Shown here: in pieces, positions 1 through 8,371 of the stretch | How positions within the stretch are numbered: position 1 is the first letter of the stretch | How the letters are laid out: each line of letters begins with the position of its first letter | Made by a program: the position numbers and the translations under genes | The notes under the pieces: model-generated | The model's input: only the letters and a program-made list of their open reading frames with translations | Told to the model about the DNA's origin: nothing | Databases searched by the model: none | Source of the DNA: Paracidovorax wautersii | GTDB lineage: Bacteria; Pseudomonadota; Gammaproteobacteria; Burkholderiales; Burkholderiaceae_C | Assembly: GCA_009912175.1 (NCBI GenBank) | Contig: WNDQ01000028.1 | Location: forward strand, 1-49,818 | DNA length: 49,818 nucleotides | Direction of reading: 5' to 3'

Positions 1-218
1 CGTTTGAGCCGTGCATGTTCGGCCAACTCCAAGCGTTGTGCCTGATCGTCCTGGTCGTGCCGCCGCGCCTGGGCGCGCCAACTGTACAGCTGGGCAGGCT
101 GCAACCCCAGATCACGAGCCACCGTGGTTACCCCTTCTGTGGCCGCTCGCAACAGTGCCTGCTGCCTGAACTCCAGGCTGAACTCCTGCCCCTTTCTGCC
201 TGCCTTGCTCTTGGTCAT
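1..218 (-). CDS. IS3-family transposase OrfA (5' part, runs off the left edge)
   Basis: The 72 visible residues begin MTKSKAGRKGQEFS and form a helix-turn-helix DNA-binding module of the HTH_Tnp_1 type, with the segment VTTVARDLGLQPAQLYSW typical of IS3 OrfA. OrfA proteins are usually about 90-100 aa, bind the inverted repeats and are expressed as an OrfAB fusion by frameshifting. The start is set by a very strong Shine-Dalgarno sequence (AGGAGG) seven bases before the ATG at 218. The C-terminus and orfB are outside the window. Confidence 0.8.
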   Translation of the reverse strand, partial: MTKSKAGRKGQEFSLEFRQQALLRAATEGVTTVARDLGLQPAQLYSWRAQARRHDQDDQAQRLELAEHARLK

Positions 219-282
219 CGTCCACCTCCTATTGCGATAGTTAATCGCTTATAGGGGTGTCCGTGAAACGGGGGCAAGATCA
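1..282 (-). mobile_element. IS3-family insertion sequence, left terminal part only
   Basis: The minus strand begins at 282 with TGATCTTGCCCCCGTTTCAC, which resembles the terminal inverted repeats of IS3-family elements. It is followed about 65 bases on by the orfA start. The rest of the element (end of orfA, orfB, other inverted repeat) lies beyond the left edge, so integrity and target duplication cannot be judged. The tip lies 88 bases from the 3' end of a tRNA-Pro gene. Confidence 0.75.
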
Positions 283-311
283 TTCAGCCTCGAATGCCTG
301 CTGAGAGTCGC

Positions 312-349
312 CAAAAAATAAGCACCTAGACCGTGGAGCCTAAGTGCTT
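312..349 (-). terminator. Intrinsic terminator after tRNA-Pro
   Basis: On the minus strand an imperfect 10-bp stem (AAGCACTTAG / CTAGGTGCTT, one mismatch) is followed by TTATTTTTT, about 20 bases past the tRNA 3' end. Confidence 0.75.
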
Positions 350-369
350 GATGCTGTTTTTGAATTCGA

Positions 370-446
370 TGGTCGGAGCGGAGAGATTCGAACTCCCGAC
401 CCACTGGTCCCAAACCAGTTGCGCTACCAGGCTGCGCTACGCTCCG
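370..446 (-). tRNA. tRNA-Pro (anticodon TGG)
   Basis: Seventy-seven bases fold as a cloverleaf with acceptor arms CGGAGCG / CGCTCCG, a D-arm GCGCAGCCTGGTAGCGC, an anticodon loop carrying TGG, and a T-arm containing GTTCGAATC. The terminal CCA is encoded. It is followed by its own terminator and then by the tip of an IS3-family element. Confidence 0.95.
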
Positions 447-497
447 ATGCCAAGCCGGCGATTCTACCGTGTTTTGAGTGGCTAACCGGCTTGGCGC

Positions 498-1217
498 TCA
501 GCGCCGGGCGTATTGCTGGGCGCCGAACAGGATGTCGTGGGCGCGGGGGTCGGTGACCGGTTTGCGGGCTTGGGCCAGGACGGCCACGCCGCGCTGTACG
601 GCCGGGCGGGCCTCGATGGTGTCGTACCAGCGCTGCAGATGCGGGTAGTCGGCCAGCTCGATGCCCTGGTTGCGCCAGTTGCGCAGCCAGGGGTAGGTGG
701 CGATGTCGGCAATGGTGTAGGTGTCGCCCGCGAGGTAGGCGGCCGTGCTCAGGCGCTTGTCGATGACGCCGTACAGGCGCTTGGCCTCGTTGGTGTAGCG
801 GTCGATGGCGTAGGGCAGTTTTTCAGGGGCGTACTGGCGGAAGTGGTGGTTCTGCCCGAGCATGGGGCCGACGCCGCCCATCTGGAACATCAGCCATTGC
901 AGGGCGTCGTACTTGCCGCGCACGTCGTCGGGCAGGAAGCGGCCCGTCTTGCCTGCCAGGTAGAGCAGGATGGCGCCCGATTCGAACAGCGAGATCGGCT
1001 GGCCGTCCGGCCCGTTGGGGTCGACGATGGCCGGGATCTTGTTGTTGGGGCTGATGCGCAGGAAGTCGGGCTGGAACTGGTCGCCCGCGCCAATGTTGAT
1101 GGCATGCACGCGGTAGGGCAGCCCGGTTTCCTCGAGCAGGATGTGGACTTTGTGGCCGTTGGGCGTGGGCCAGGTGTAGACGTCGATGGGGGTGTCTGCG
1201 GAGCTGGGCAGTGGCAT
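498..1217 (-). CDS. yfcG: YfcG/YghU-type glutathione S-transferase (disulfide-bond oxidoreductase)
   Basis: A 239-aa cytoplasmic GST with an N-terminal thioredoxin-like domain (residues 10-95) and an all-alpha C-terminal domain (105-225). The stretch [18 protein letters not shown] and the later [23 protein letters not shown] and [10 protein letters not shown] are hallmarks of the nu-class YfcG family. Thr18 and Asn20 correspond to the Thr/Asn pair that contacts glutathione in E. coli YfcG; these enzymes use two glutathiones or GSSG as a disulfide-reducing cofactor rather than a catalytic Tyr/Ser/Cys. It is read alone, between tRNA-Pro and a same-strand Crp/Fnr gene 85 bases upstream. Physiological substrate unknown. 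Confidence 0.93.
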   Translation of the reverse strand: MPLPSSADTPIDVYTWPTPNGHKVHILLEETGLPYRVHAINIGAGDQFQPDFLRISPNNKIPAIVDPNGPDGQPISLFESGAILLYLAGKTGRFLPDDVRGKYDALQWLMFQMGGVGPMLGQNHHFRQYAPEKLPYAIDRYTNEAKRLYGVIDKRLSTAAYLAGDTYTIADIATYPWLRNWRNQGIELADYPHLQRWYDTIEARPAVQRGVAVLAQARKPVTDPRAHDILFGAQQYARR

Positions 1218-1302
1218 GGCGTAAAGCGAAAGAGTGGACGAGGGTTGAGAGACTCGCCACGCAATCTACGCGTTTTGCCGAAAGTCTGCAGACGCTGGAG
1301 GG

Positions 1303-2028
1303 TCAGTGCGCTTCGGCGCTGGCCACCCCCAGGAGCGAGTCGCGGTTGCGCACCACCAGGCCGCCTGGTTCGATGCGGATGAGCTGCTCGCGCTCCAGGG
1401 CCTTGAGCTCCTGGTTGACGCGCTGGCGCGAGGCGCCGAGCAACTGGGCGATCTCTTCCTGGGCCAGTTGCAGGCCGATGCGGGTTTCTCCTTCGCCATG
1501 CGCCACGCTGGGGATGCCGTAGCGGCGCGACAGGAACAGCAACTGCTTGGCCAGCCGCGCGCGCAGGGGCAGGGTGTTGAGGTCCTCGACCAGGCCGAGG
1601 AGCTGGCGGGTGCGCCGCGCCTGCAGGCGCAGCAGGGCCTGATTGAGCTCGGTGTGCTGGCCCAGGATGCGCAGGAAGTCGGCGCGCGCCACGCACAGCG
1701 TGGTGGTGTCCCCGTGGGCATAGTTGTCGTGGGGGAGCTCGTCGCCGTCGAGCATGGCGATGTCGCCCAGCCAGGCGCCGGGCTGGATGTAGGTCAGCGT
1801 GATCTGCTTACCGGTCAGGGAGGTCGAGCTCACTCGCAGGGCCCCGCGCGCGCAGGCGATCCAGGCCTCGGGCGGGGTGCCGCGCGCGGCGATCAGCTCG
1901 CCGTCCCTGTAGCGTTTGACATACGCGCAGCGAAGAATGTCGTGCCGCAGCGACGGCGATAGCGATGAGAACCAGGAGCCGCCGTTGATCGCTGACCGTT
2001 CTTCGATGCTGAGGATGGGCTCGTCCAT
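1303..2028 (-). CDS. Crp/Fnr-family transcriptional regulator
   Basis: About 241 aa from the ATG at 2028; an in-frame ATG at 2079 is possible but gives an unconserved leader. Residues about 20-130 form a cyclic-nucleotide-binding-like jelly roll (PGAWLGDIAMLDG is the phosphate-binding-cassette region). Residues about 140-230 form the winged helix with the recognition segment EEIAQLLGASRQRVNQELKA. No N-terminal cysteine cluster is present, so it is not an oxygen-sensing FNR. It is transcribed divergently from an outer-membrane protein gene at 2227, which may be a target (inference). Ligand unknown. Confidence 0.88.
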   Translation of the reverse strand: MDEPILSIEERSAINGGSWFSSLSPSLRHDILRCAYVKRYRDGELIAARGTPPEAWIACARGALRVSSTSLTGKQITLTYIQPGAWLGDIAMLDGDELPHDNYAHGDTTTLCVARADFLRILGQHTELNQALLRLQARRTRQLLGLVEDLNTLPLRARLAKQLLFLSRRYGIPSVAHGEGETRIGLQLAQEEIAQLLGASRQRVNQELKALEREQLIRIEPGGLVVRNRDSLLGVASAEAH

Positions 2029-2226
2029 GATTTGTCCGGGATGACCAGGGCCTGTTGATGAGGGCCACGCCACTGTCACACGCGCGACGGCGGCTGAAAA
2101 TGGGGTTTCCCATGATGCAACGCAGCAAATTGATACGCATGGGCCGCGATGTGGACGCCCGCTGGCCTTCGATTTCGCCGAGAATCGCGGCCGCCATCAT
2201 CGAGCACACACAGAGGAGGCGTTGGC

Positions 2227-3027
2227 ATGACGACATTGCAAGCCCCATGGTTCGGCCGCTGGTCCGCGGGGGCCATCCTGGCGCTGGCTGCCGGGACGGC
2301 CCCGGTCTGGGCGATGCAGCCGCTGGTCACCGACGACAGCGGCACACAGGGCCAGGGCGGCCAGCAACTGGAGCTGGCCTACCAATTTGATCGCGCACGG
2401 GCGGGCGGCAAGACCTCGCGCACGCACACGGTGCCGCTGACCTACACCTATGGGGCCACCGGCACGCTGGACCTGTTCGTGCAGCCCGGCTACACCTACC
2501 AGGAGGGCGGCGCACGCGGCTTGGGCAACACGGTCGTGGGCGCCAAATGGCGTTTTTATGGCGATGCCGACAGTGGCACCAGCCTGGCGCTCAAGCCCGA
2601 GTTGGCCTTGCCGGTCAGCGCGCGGCGCGAAGGCGAGGGGCTGGGCACGGGCCGGGCGTCGGGGGCGCTGACGCTCATCCTGAGCCAGCAGGTGCCGTTC
2701 GGCTTCGTGCACGTCAACGCGGGGGTTGAACGCGACCGTTTCCGCCCGGCGCTGGATCAGCCGAACGAAACCCATTGGCGGCTGTCGGCGGCCCCGGTGT
2801 GGAACGTGTCGCAGGAATGGAAGCTCGCGCTTGATGTGGGCCTGGAATCCGTGCACCTGGGCGGGCAAACCCAGCGCTCGCGCTTTGTCCAGGTCGGCGC
2901 CATCTACTCGCCCAGCGCGGCGCTCGACCTGGCCCTGGGCCTGACGCGCCAGCGCACACGGGAGCCCGGTGAGGCGGGCCGCACGCAGACCACCAGCACG
3001 ACGGCCGGGGCGACCTGGCATTTCTGA
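2227..3027 (+). CDS. Putative outer-membrane beta-barrel protein (phenol MetA-pathway/transporter-like family)
   Basis: A 266-aa exported protein. The ATG at 2227 is chosen for its AGGAGG Shine-Dalgarno ten bases upstream and because it opens a clear signal peptide (charged start, hydrophobic core, cleavage near VWAMQ). The mature part is built of alternating amphipathic strands (LDLFVQPGYTY, GNTVVGAKWRFYG, LALKPELALPV) and ends in the aromatic residue Phe (TAGATWHF), the usual outer-membrane barrel C-terminal signature. The family is often called putative MetA-pathway of phenol degradation, but that name implies no proven role. It converges on copD, ending three bases before it, and diverges from the Crp/Fnr gene. 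Confidence 0.7.
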   Translation: MTTLQAPWFGRWSAGAILALAAGTAPVWAMQPLVTDDSGTQGQGGQQLELAYQFDRARAGGKTSRTHTVPLTYTYGATGTLDLFVQPGYTYQEGGARGLGNTVVGAKWRFYGDADSGTSLALKPELALPVSARREGEGLGTGRASGALTLILSQQVPFGFVHVNAGVERDRFRPALDQPNETHWRLSAAPVWNVSQEWKLALDVGLESVHLGGQTQRSRFVQVGAIYSPSAALDLALGLTRQRTREPGEAGRTQTTSTTAGATWHF

Positions 3028-3030
3028 GTC

Positions 3031-5028
3031 TCAGTGCACGTGTCCGCGCGCCATGCGCTGCGGCAGGGGCTGGGTCTGGATGTCCTGTAGAACCCGTTGT
3101 CGCTTCGCCGCGTCGGGCTGGGCGGCGGCTCCCCAGAACTGGCGCAGCCAGCCATTGGCGTCGGCCACGATTTCCGATCCGGCGACGGCATCCGGGCGCA
3201 GGCCGGTCAGCGTGGCATAGGCGATCCTGGCTTCGGCGTCGGTGACGAAACACACCTGAGCCTGCCTCTCGCCTGCGGCCGACGGCGCCTGCTGGCCTGC
3301 AGCCCCAGGACCGGGCGCCACGATACGCAGCACGCCGCCGCGCAGCGTCGTGGCATTGAGTGCCTGCCCGTGGCAATCCAGGGGCAGGTCCGGCACCGGG
3401 AAGGCGCCACGCCAGCGGCCATCGGCATCCAGGGCCCGGCTGGCCACGCGGGCGCGGAAGTAGTCGACCAACTCCCAGCGTTGCAGCGGCTCCAGCGCGC
3501 CGATGTAGCCGTGCGCGAAAGGGCTGTGCCCGATGGTGTCGAAGGTGGCCAGCAGCCAGCCGTAGAGGTCGCCATCCGCGCGCCCCCAGATGTTGTAGGG
3601 CGAAAGATCGGTGGCGTCGTCTTCGGGCAAGAAACAGTCGATGCGGCAGTCGCGCTGGACCCGTTCGGCACCGCGCGCGATGGATGCCGCACCGTAGCCC
3701 GTCGGGGAATGCTGGAAACTGCTGGTGTAGGCGGGACGCAGCCACACGCGCACGTTCGGAACGTCGAGCGCAATGGCCAGCGTGGCGCAGCCCAAGCCGC
3801 CCGTCACGAGCCATGCGGCGCGCCGGGACCGCGTCAGGCCGCGCCTGGCCAGCGTCAGCACGAGCCAGACCGCGGCCGCCAGTCCCAGCGTGAGCCAGGC
3901 CAGGGCCAGCCCAAGCTCGCGCCGTGCGTAGGGCTTGCTCCAGGCCTGCCAGTCGGGCCGCAGTGGATAAGGCCACACCGGTTGTTCGTGCACGGCAGGC
4001 GGCTGGGCTGCCAGGTGTGCGGCCACGGCAAAGGTGGCCAGCCCCAGGCACAGCTCGATGCCGATGCCCGCCAGCAGGACCAGCCGGCTGGCGGGCGAGC
4101 GGTGCAGGCGCGGAGCCAGCCCCCACCGGTGTATCGCCGCCAAAGCCAGCAAAGCGAGTGTCAGGGCCATCTTGGCCAGCGCGCTGCGGCCATAGTCCGT
4201 GCCCAGCCAGCCGCCCAGGCCATCCACCGGTCCGCCGATCCACAAACTGGCCTGCCACAGGCCCGTGGCCACGACAACGATCACCACGGCGGTCGCGGCG
4301 CGCGAGAAGGCGCCCAGTACCTGCCGCACTCCATCCCGTACGACCGCGTCATCGGGGTTCGTTGACCGTGGCAATGGGCCCGGTAGGGGCATGAGCAGCA
4401 CCAGCAGCGCCGGCAGGCTGCCGATCCATGCGCTGGCGGCCACCACGTGCAGCGCCAGCGCGGCGGCCGGGAGCCAGTCCTGGGCTGCGGCCGCATGTCC
4501 CGCTCGGACCTGGAGCGCCAGCGCCGTCGCTGCGGCCGCGATGGCGGTGCCGAGCAGCACCGGCTGCGGCGTCCGCCGTGCGCCCGCGCCGCGGCCACTG
4601 CGGATGCGGTCCCGCGTCGGCACGGCGGCCGGCCCTGGCGGCGCCGATGCCAGCATCAGCGTCGCCACGAGCAGCGCCACCTCCAGCAGCAGGCGAAGCG
4701 CCCAGGCCTGCCCGAAACGCGTCTGCGCCACCGTCGCCGCCATGGCCGAGCGCAAGCTGGCGCCATCGGTCGCGTCCGCGAACACCGCCGCCTGTGCCGC
4801 CAGCCAGCCAGCGTGGCCGATCAGCGCCGTGCCCGCGCACAGCGCCGCCAGCTTCGCCAGACGGTTGGTGTGCAGCGTGAAAGACAGTTCCGCGTCCATG
4901 GCCGGCCGGCAGGATCGCACCAAGGCCATGATCAGCAACGTGCCAAAGGCCGCTGCCAGCGCCCCCAGGCCCGCCGCCCGGAAACCCTGCTGCAGAGCCG
5001 GCAGCAGGCTCAGCGGCGCCAGGTCCAC
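3031..5028 (-). CDS. copD: Copper resistance protein CopD with a long C-terminal cytochrome-c-like extension
   Basis: A 665-aa polytopic inner-membrane protein. Roughly the first 440 residues form the CopD transmembrane domain with many hydrophobic helices (for example LLLEVALLVATLMLA, LALHVVAASAWIGSLPALLVL) and the HVVAASAWIG motif typical of the family, thought to move copper across the inner membrane with CopC. The periplasmic C-terminal part (about 440-665) resembles cytochrome c domains fused to CopD homologues: GDLYGWLLATFDTIGHSPF and RWELVDYFRARV match the usual GDLFWWLTHG and ERWDLINFLRA segments. The expected CXXCH heme site is replaced by CRIDCF, so heme attachment is doubtful. The start is GTG. 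It lies 78 bases downstream of copC. Confidence 0.85.
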   Translation of the reverse strand: MDLAPLSLLPALQQGFRAAGLGALAAAFGTLLIMALVRSCRPAMDAELSFTLHTNRLAKLAALCAGTALIGHAGWLAAQAAVFADATDGASLRSAMAATVAQTRFGQAWALRLLLEVALLVATLMLASAPPGPAAVPTRDRIRSGRGAGARRTPQPVLLGTAIAAAATALALQVRAGHAAAAQDWLPAAALALHVVAASAWIGSLPALLVLLMPLPGPLPRSTNPDDAVVRDGVRQVLGAFSRAATAVVIVVVATGLWQASLWIGGPVDGLGGWLGTDYGRSALAKMALTLALLALAAIHRWGLAPRLHRSPASRLVLLAGIGIELCLGLATFAVAAHLAAQPPAVHEQPVWPYPLRPDWQAWSKPYARRELGLALAWLTLGLAAAVWLVLTLARRGLTRSRRAAWLVTGGLGCATLAIALDVPNVRVWLRPAYTSSFQHSPTGYGAASIARGAERVQRDCRIDCFLPEDDATDLSPYNIWGRADGDLYGWLLATFDTIGHSPFAHGYIGALEPLQRWELVDYFRARVASRALDADGRWRGAFPVPDLPLDCHGQALNATTLRGGVLRIVAPGPGAAGQQAPSAAGERQAQVCFVTDAEARIAYATLTGLRPDAVAGSEIVADANGWLRQFWGAAAQPDAAKRQRVLQDIQTQPLPQRMARGHVH

Positions 5029-5106
5029 GATCCGTCCTGCTCCTGGCCTGGCGCTGGACAGGATCGCACCCGGCCCGCCTTGTCTGCGGCCTGGGAAGCT
5101 GCCGTA

Positions 5107-5532
5107 TCAGGGCGCGATGGTGAAGTCATAGCGGCCCGTCGTGGTGTGCGTATCGACCGATGTCGCCTTCCACTTAACGGTATAGCGCCCGGCCGGAAGG
5201 GACGCGGGCAGCGCCAGCCGCAGTTCGCGCGCGTCGCGGCCCGGTGCGGCCTTGGCGCTGGCCGGGTCAATGGGGTGTCCCTGCGCATCACTGACCTCGA
5301 TGGCCGAGAACGCGGCCTCGAGCGGCTCGGTGAACCGCAGCACCACTTGTTCCGGCGCTTGCTGCAAGCGCGCGCCCGAGGCGGGCGATGCCTGGCCCAG
5401 ATGGGCGTGCGCCCAGACCGGCGGTGCGGCCATGGCGGCCAGCATGCCCAGGGCTGCCAGCAACACGGCGCTCACTGGCGTACCTTCGCCCGCGGTACGC
5501 TCTTGCCTGGGACGGCCCGGCGCGGCGCTCAT
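5107..5532 (-). CDS. copC: CopC-family periplasmic copper-binding protein
   Basis: 141 aa with an N-terminal signal peptide (hydrophobic core about 20-38) and a mature chain beginning near AHAHLGQASPASG. The N-terminal His of the mature protein and the later D-x-H motif (Asp127, His129 in SVDTHTTTGRYDF) are the Cu(II) ligands of CopC proteins. No methionine-rich Cu(I) loop is visible, so it is the Cu(II)-only type. The fold is a short Ig-like beta barrel. The ATG at 5532 overlaps the stop of the upstream binding-protein gene (ATGA), implying translational coupling, and copD follows. Confidence 0.92.
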   Translation of the reverse strand: MSAAPGRPRQERTAGEGTPVSAVLLAALGMLAAMAAPPVWAHAHLGQASPASGARLQQAPEQVVLRFTEPLEAAFSAIEVSDAQGHPIDPASAKAAPGRDARELRLALPASLPAGRYTVKWKATSVDTHTTTGRYDFTIAP

Positions 5533-6566
5533 GTGATGTCCACCACCACACGGTCGGCGAAGCGTCGGCCGTCGGTGGTGGGTTTGATCACCTTGACCGT
5601 CTTGAGCTCTTCCGTGTAATCGATGATTTCCTTGCGGAAGTCGTTGCCGATCGGGTGCCGGTGATTGGTCAGCGAGCGCAGCATGCGTCCCAGATCGGCC
5701 GGCTTTTGTTTGGGCGCGTATTGCGCGTAGACCTGCGCGGCCTCGTCAGGGTTTTCATGCGACCACTGGGCCGCTTCCACCAGCGCATGCGTGACGGCGA
5801 TCGGCACGGCCTTGTTCTCGCGCCAGAGGCTGCCGCGCACGCCGATGATGCAGCACGAGCGGTCGGCGTATTCGGCGCTGATGTTGGTCACCACCTCCAC
5901 CAGGCCATGCTGTTGCTTGAACAGGTAGGCCAGCGGATCGCTGGTGCTGATGAGGTCGGCATCGCCCTTTTCGATGGCGATGCCCAGCAGATCCTTGGGG
6001 AACTGGCGCCACTCGACGTCCTTGTTCGGATCGATGCCGCGCTTGGCCAGCGCGATGGCGAAGAAGTTGCGGTCGACGCCGGCAATGTCGCCCACACCGA
6101 TGATCTTGCCCTTGATATCCTCGAAAGCGTGCAGTCCAGCTTGCGGCTTGGCCAGCAGATTCATGCAGCCGCCGTGCGTGGCGCCGGTCAGCTTGATGTC
6201 GAAGCCGGCCTCGAGCGGCTTGATCCAGCGCAGCGCCATGCCCAGCGCGACATCCGAGTCGCCCGACGACACCGCCTGCAGCAGCAGGTCGGTCGAGCCT
6301 TCCCAGTTGATCGTGTCGGCCTCGATGTCGTACTTGTCGAAATACCCCTTGTGCATTGCCACCGGCACGGAAATATGGCACAGCGCGCTGGGCATCCAGG
6401 CGAGCTTGATGCGGCGCTTGCCGCTGCCTTGCGCGCGGCTGGGCGCGCTGGCGAGAAGACCGAGCGAGGCCGCAGTGGCCACCGCGGCCGAGCCGGCGAG
6501 CAGACGCCGGCGCGTGGGCGAAGCGGCGACCGATTGGGCGGCCGATTGAATCCTTGAATCTGGCAT
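5529..6566 (-). CDS. ABC-type periplasmic substrate-binding protein (NMT1/SsuA-like), Tat-exported
   Basis: 345 aa. The N-terminus PTRRRLLAGSAAVATAASLG is a twin-arginine signal. The mature protein follows the NMT1/SsuA/TauA bilobal fold: KLAWMPSALCHISVPVAMHKGYF, VSSGDSDVALGMALRWIKP, IKGKIIGVGDIAGVDRNFFA and KGDADLIS are the usual lobe-forming segments. Such proteins deliver sulfonates, nitrate or pyrimidine precursors to SsuBC-type permeases, but no permease or ATPase gene is nearby. It is instead stop-start overlapped with copC, followed by copD, so a copper-related ligand is possible (inference). It lacks the Cys/His/Arg set of DszB-like enzymes. Confidence 0.82.
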   Translation of the reverse strand: MPDSRIQSAAQSVAASPTRRRLLAGSAAVATAASLGLLASAPSRAQGSGKRRIKLAWMPSALCHISVPVAMHKGYFDKYDIEADTINWEGSTDLLLQAVSSGDSDVALGMALRWIKPLEAGFDIKLTGATHGGCMNLLAKPQAGLHAFEDIKGKIIGVGDIAGVDRNFFAIALAKRGIDPNKDVEWRQFPKDLLGIAIEKGDADLISTSDPLAYLFKQQHGLVEVVTNISAEYADRSCCIIGVRGSLWRENKAVPIAVTHALVEAAQWSHENPDEAAQVYAQYAPKQKPADLGRMLRSLTNHRHPIGNDFRKEIIDYTEELKTVKVIKPTTDGRRFADRVVVDIT

Positions 6567-6712
6567 GGGTTCTCCGTGAAGTCGCCGCCATCGCGGCGTG
6601 GGGGAAAATTCTAGCCATCAAGGCCGTGCTGCGGGTAGATCGATTGCAGATATGCATGCGCGAGCAAACAGCGTCGGTGCACTCATAGAGAGGGCCATGA
6701 ACAGGTTCTTGA

Positions 6713-8371
6713 TCAGCGCGCAGGCGCCGCGTGGCCTGGCCGGCCTGCCACCCGGAATGGCGTTTCGCCGCCTGGCCGTTCGATCTGCGCGAGCAGGCCG
6801 ACTTCCCAGTCGAGGTACTCGCGGAACTTGCGGTTACGCACGGCCGGATCGTCATAGGCATAGGAGTCGGCCCGCGCATCGTCCTCGCCCGTGAGAATGG
6901 CCTCGCGGCCGGACCCGGTGGGCAGGCCGGCGTCGAACCATGCCTGGCTGCCGCCGGCCAGCGCGCGAACGTCATAGCCCCGGCGCAAGAGTTCGCTGGC
7001 CACGAGCTGAGCCAGCGCGCCGTCGGTGGACGTGATGACCGCGACCGTCCCGCCCGGCAGCGCATCGAGCCAGCGCGGCAGGCTGTCGGGCGCGCTGAAG
7101 GCCGCCTGCGCGATGTGGCGACGTGCGAACAGAGGGTTCTTGTCGATGTCGAAAATGCGGGCCTGGCCGGCGTCGGCCAGCTCCTGGGCCTGCCGCACGC
7201 CGATCCAGGGTGCGAGCGGCGTGCCGGGCTCGCGCAGAATGCGCACCCGCTCGTCGCCGGTCTCCAGTTCGGCGTCGGCGGATGGGCCCGGCGAGAAGAC
7301 GAAGACCTCGTGCAGGCCCAATTGCGCCAGCCACGCGGCCGTCACCAGCGCCCGCACGCCGTCCCAGTCGGCCAGCACCACGCGGGCGCCGCGTGTGCCG
7401 ACGTACTCGTCGGTCGCCTGGACCAGTTGGCCTCCGGGCGCCCACCGCCAGTCCGGCAGGTGGCCCGCACGGTATTCCTCGGCCGAGCGGACGTCGAAGC
7501 GGTAGAGCGTGCGGGTGGTGTCCGCCGCAAAGGCTGCGAGCTCGCGGGCCTCGATGCGGACCACGCCGGCGCGCCGCGCCAGCGCTTGGGCATCTTCGCG
7601 GGCGCGCGCCAGATGGGCCGGCGACGGCTCCGGCTGCAGCGGCGCGCGGCCATGTTCGAGCGCGTGGCCTTCGAGCAGCCAAGCCATGGTGCCGTCCTGC
7701 AGCGCCGCGACCGGGTTGGGCAGGCCGGCGTCGATCAGCGTCTGGGCGCCGATGATGCTGCGTGTGCGGCCGGCGCAGTTGACGACCACCAGGGTCCCCG
7801 GATCGGGTGCCAGCTCGCGCACGCGGTAGGGCAGCTCCGCGTTGGGAATGCTGTGCGCGCCGGGCAGGCTGAAGTTGCGGAATTCCTGCGGCGTGCGGCC
7901 ATCGACGATGACCACCTTGTCGCCGCGCTGGATTTTCTCGCGCAGCGTGCGCACGTCGATGTGCGGCGTCTGCGCTTCGCGTTCGACGACTTCGCCGAAG
8001 GCCTTGCTCGGCACGTTGGTGCCGCTGAAAACCTCGTAGCCCGCGGCTGCCCAGGCCAGCGTGCCGCCAGCCAGCGCCGAGACGTCGACATAGCCCAGGC
8101 CGGCCAGCCGTGCGGCGGCCTCCTGCACCAAGCTGCCATCGAGATCGGTCAAGACGATGCGCGTGTCGCGGCGCGGCACCAGGCGGTCGACCAGCCAGCC
8201 GATGCGCCACAGCGGCAGCGACACCGCGTAGAGCAGGTGCTGGCGCGCGTATTGCCCGGTTTCGCGCACGTCCAGCAGCGCAATTTCGTCGCGCGCGTCG
8301 AGCGCGGCCTTCAGGTCGGTGGCGGACAGCAGCGGTGCAGCGGTTGGGGTGAGCGTGGCGGCGTTCGGCAT
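6713..8371 (-). CDS. Multidomain rhodanese (four tandem rhodanese domains, one active)
   Basis: 552 aa from the ATG at 8371 (AGGAA Shine-Dalgarno). Four rhodanese modules can be followed by their D-V/G-R and AGG-x-x-AW repeats: about 15-115, 130-255, 280-380 and 400-510, then a charged tail. Only the second has the active-site cysteine (Cys199, in VVVNCAGRTRS). The corresponding loops of domains 1, 3 and 4 read LTDLDGS, LADWDGV and ITSTDGA and must be structural. No signal peptide is seen. Rhodaneses move sulfane sulfur via a persulfide. It sits beside the desulfurisation-type genes and shares long blocks with a decayed paralogue at 15495-16375, which suggests a role in handling released sulfur (inference). 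Confidence 0.88.
   Translation of the reverse strand: MPNAATLTPTAAPLLSATDLKAALDARDEIALLDVRETGQYARQHLLYAVSLPLWRIGWLVDRLVPRRDTRIVLTDLDGSLVQEAAARLAGLGYVDVSALAGGTLAWAAAGYEVFSGTNVPSKAFGEVVEREAQTPHIDVRTLREKIQRGDKVVIVDGRTPQEFRNFSLPGAHSIPNAELPYRVRELAPDPGTLVVVNCAGRTRSIIGAQTLIDAGLPNPVAALQDGTMAWLLEGHALEHGRAPLQPEPSPAHLARAREDAQALARRAGVVRIEARELAAFAADTTRTLYRFDVRSAEEYRAGHLPDWRWAPGGQLVQATDEYVGTRGARVVLADWDGVRALVTAAWLAQLGLHEVFVFSPGPSADAELETGDERVRILREPGTPLAPWIGVRQAQELADAGQARIFDIDKNPLFARRHIAQAAFSAPDSLPRWLDALPGGTVAVITSTDGALAQLVASELLRRGYDVRALAGGSQAWFDAGLPTGSGREAILTGEDDARADSYAYDDPAVRNRKFREYLDWEVGLLAQIERPGGETPFRVAGRPGHAAPAR

Noticed and set aside
5529-6566. Second DszB-like desulfinase candidate
   Set aside because: It has a Tat export signal and a normal binding-protein pattern; the Cys, His-x9-Arg and GG-x-IPPL motifs are absent.
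6705-6722. Second copy of the MITE terminal repeat (GAACAGGTTC next to the rhodanese stop)
   Set aside because: Only about 11 bases match and neither the rest of the repeat nor a partner is present; chance similarity is likely.
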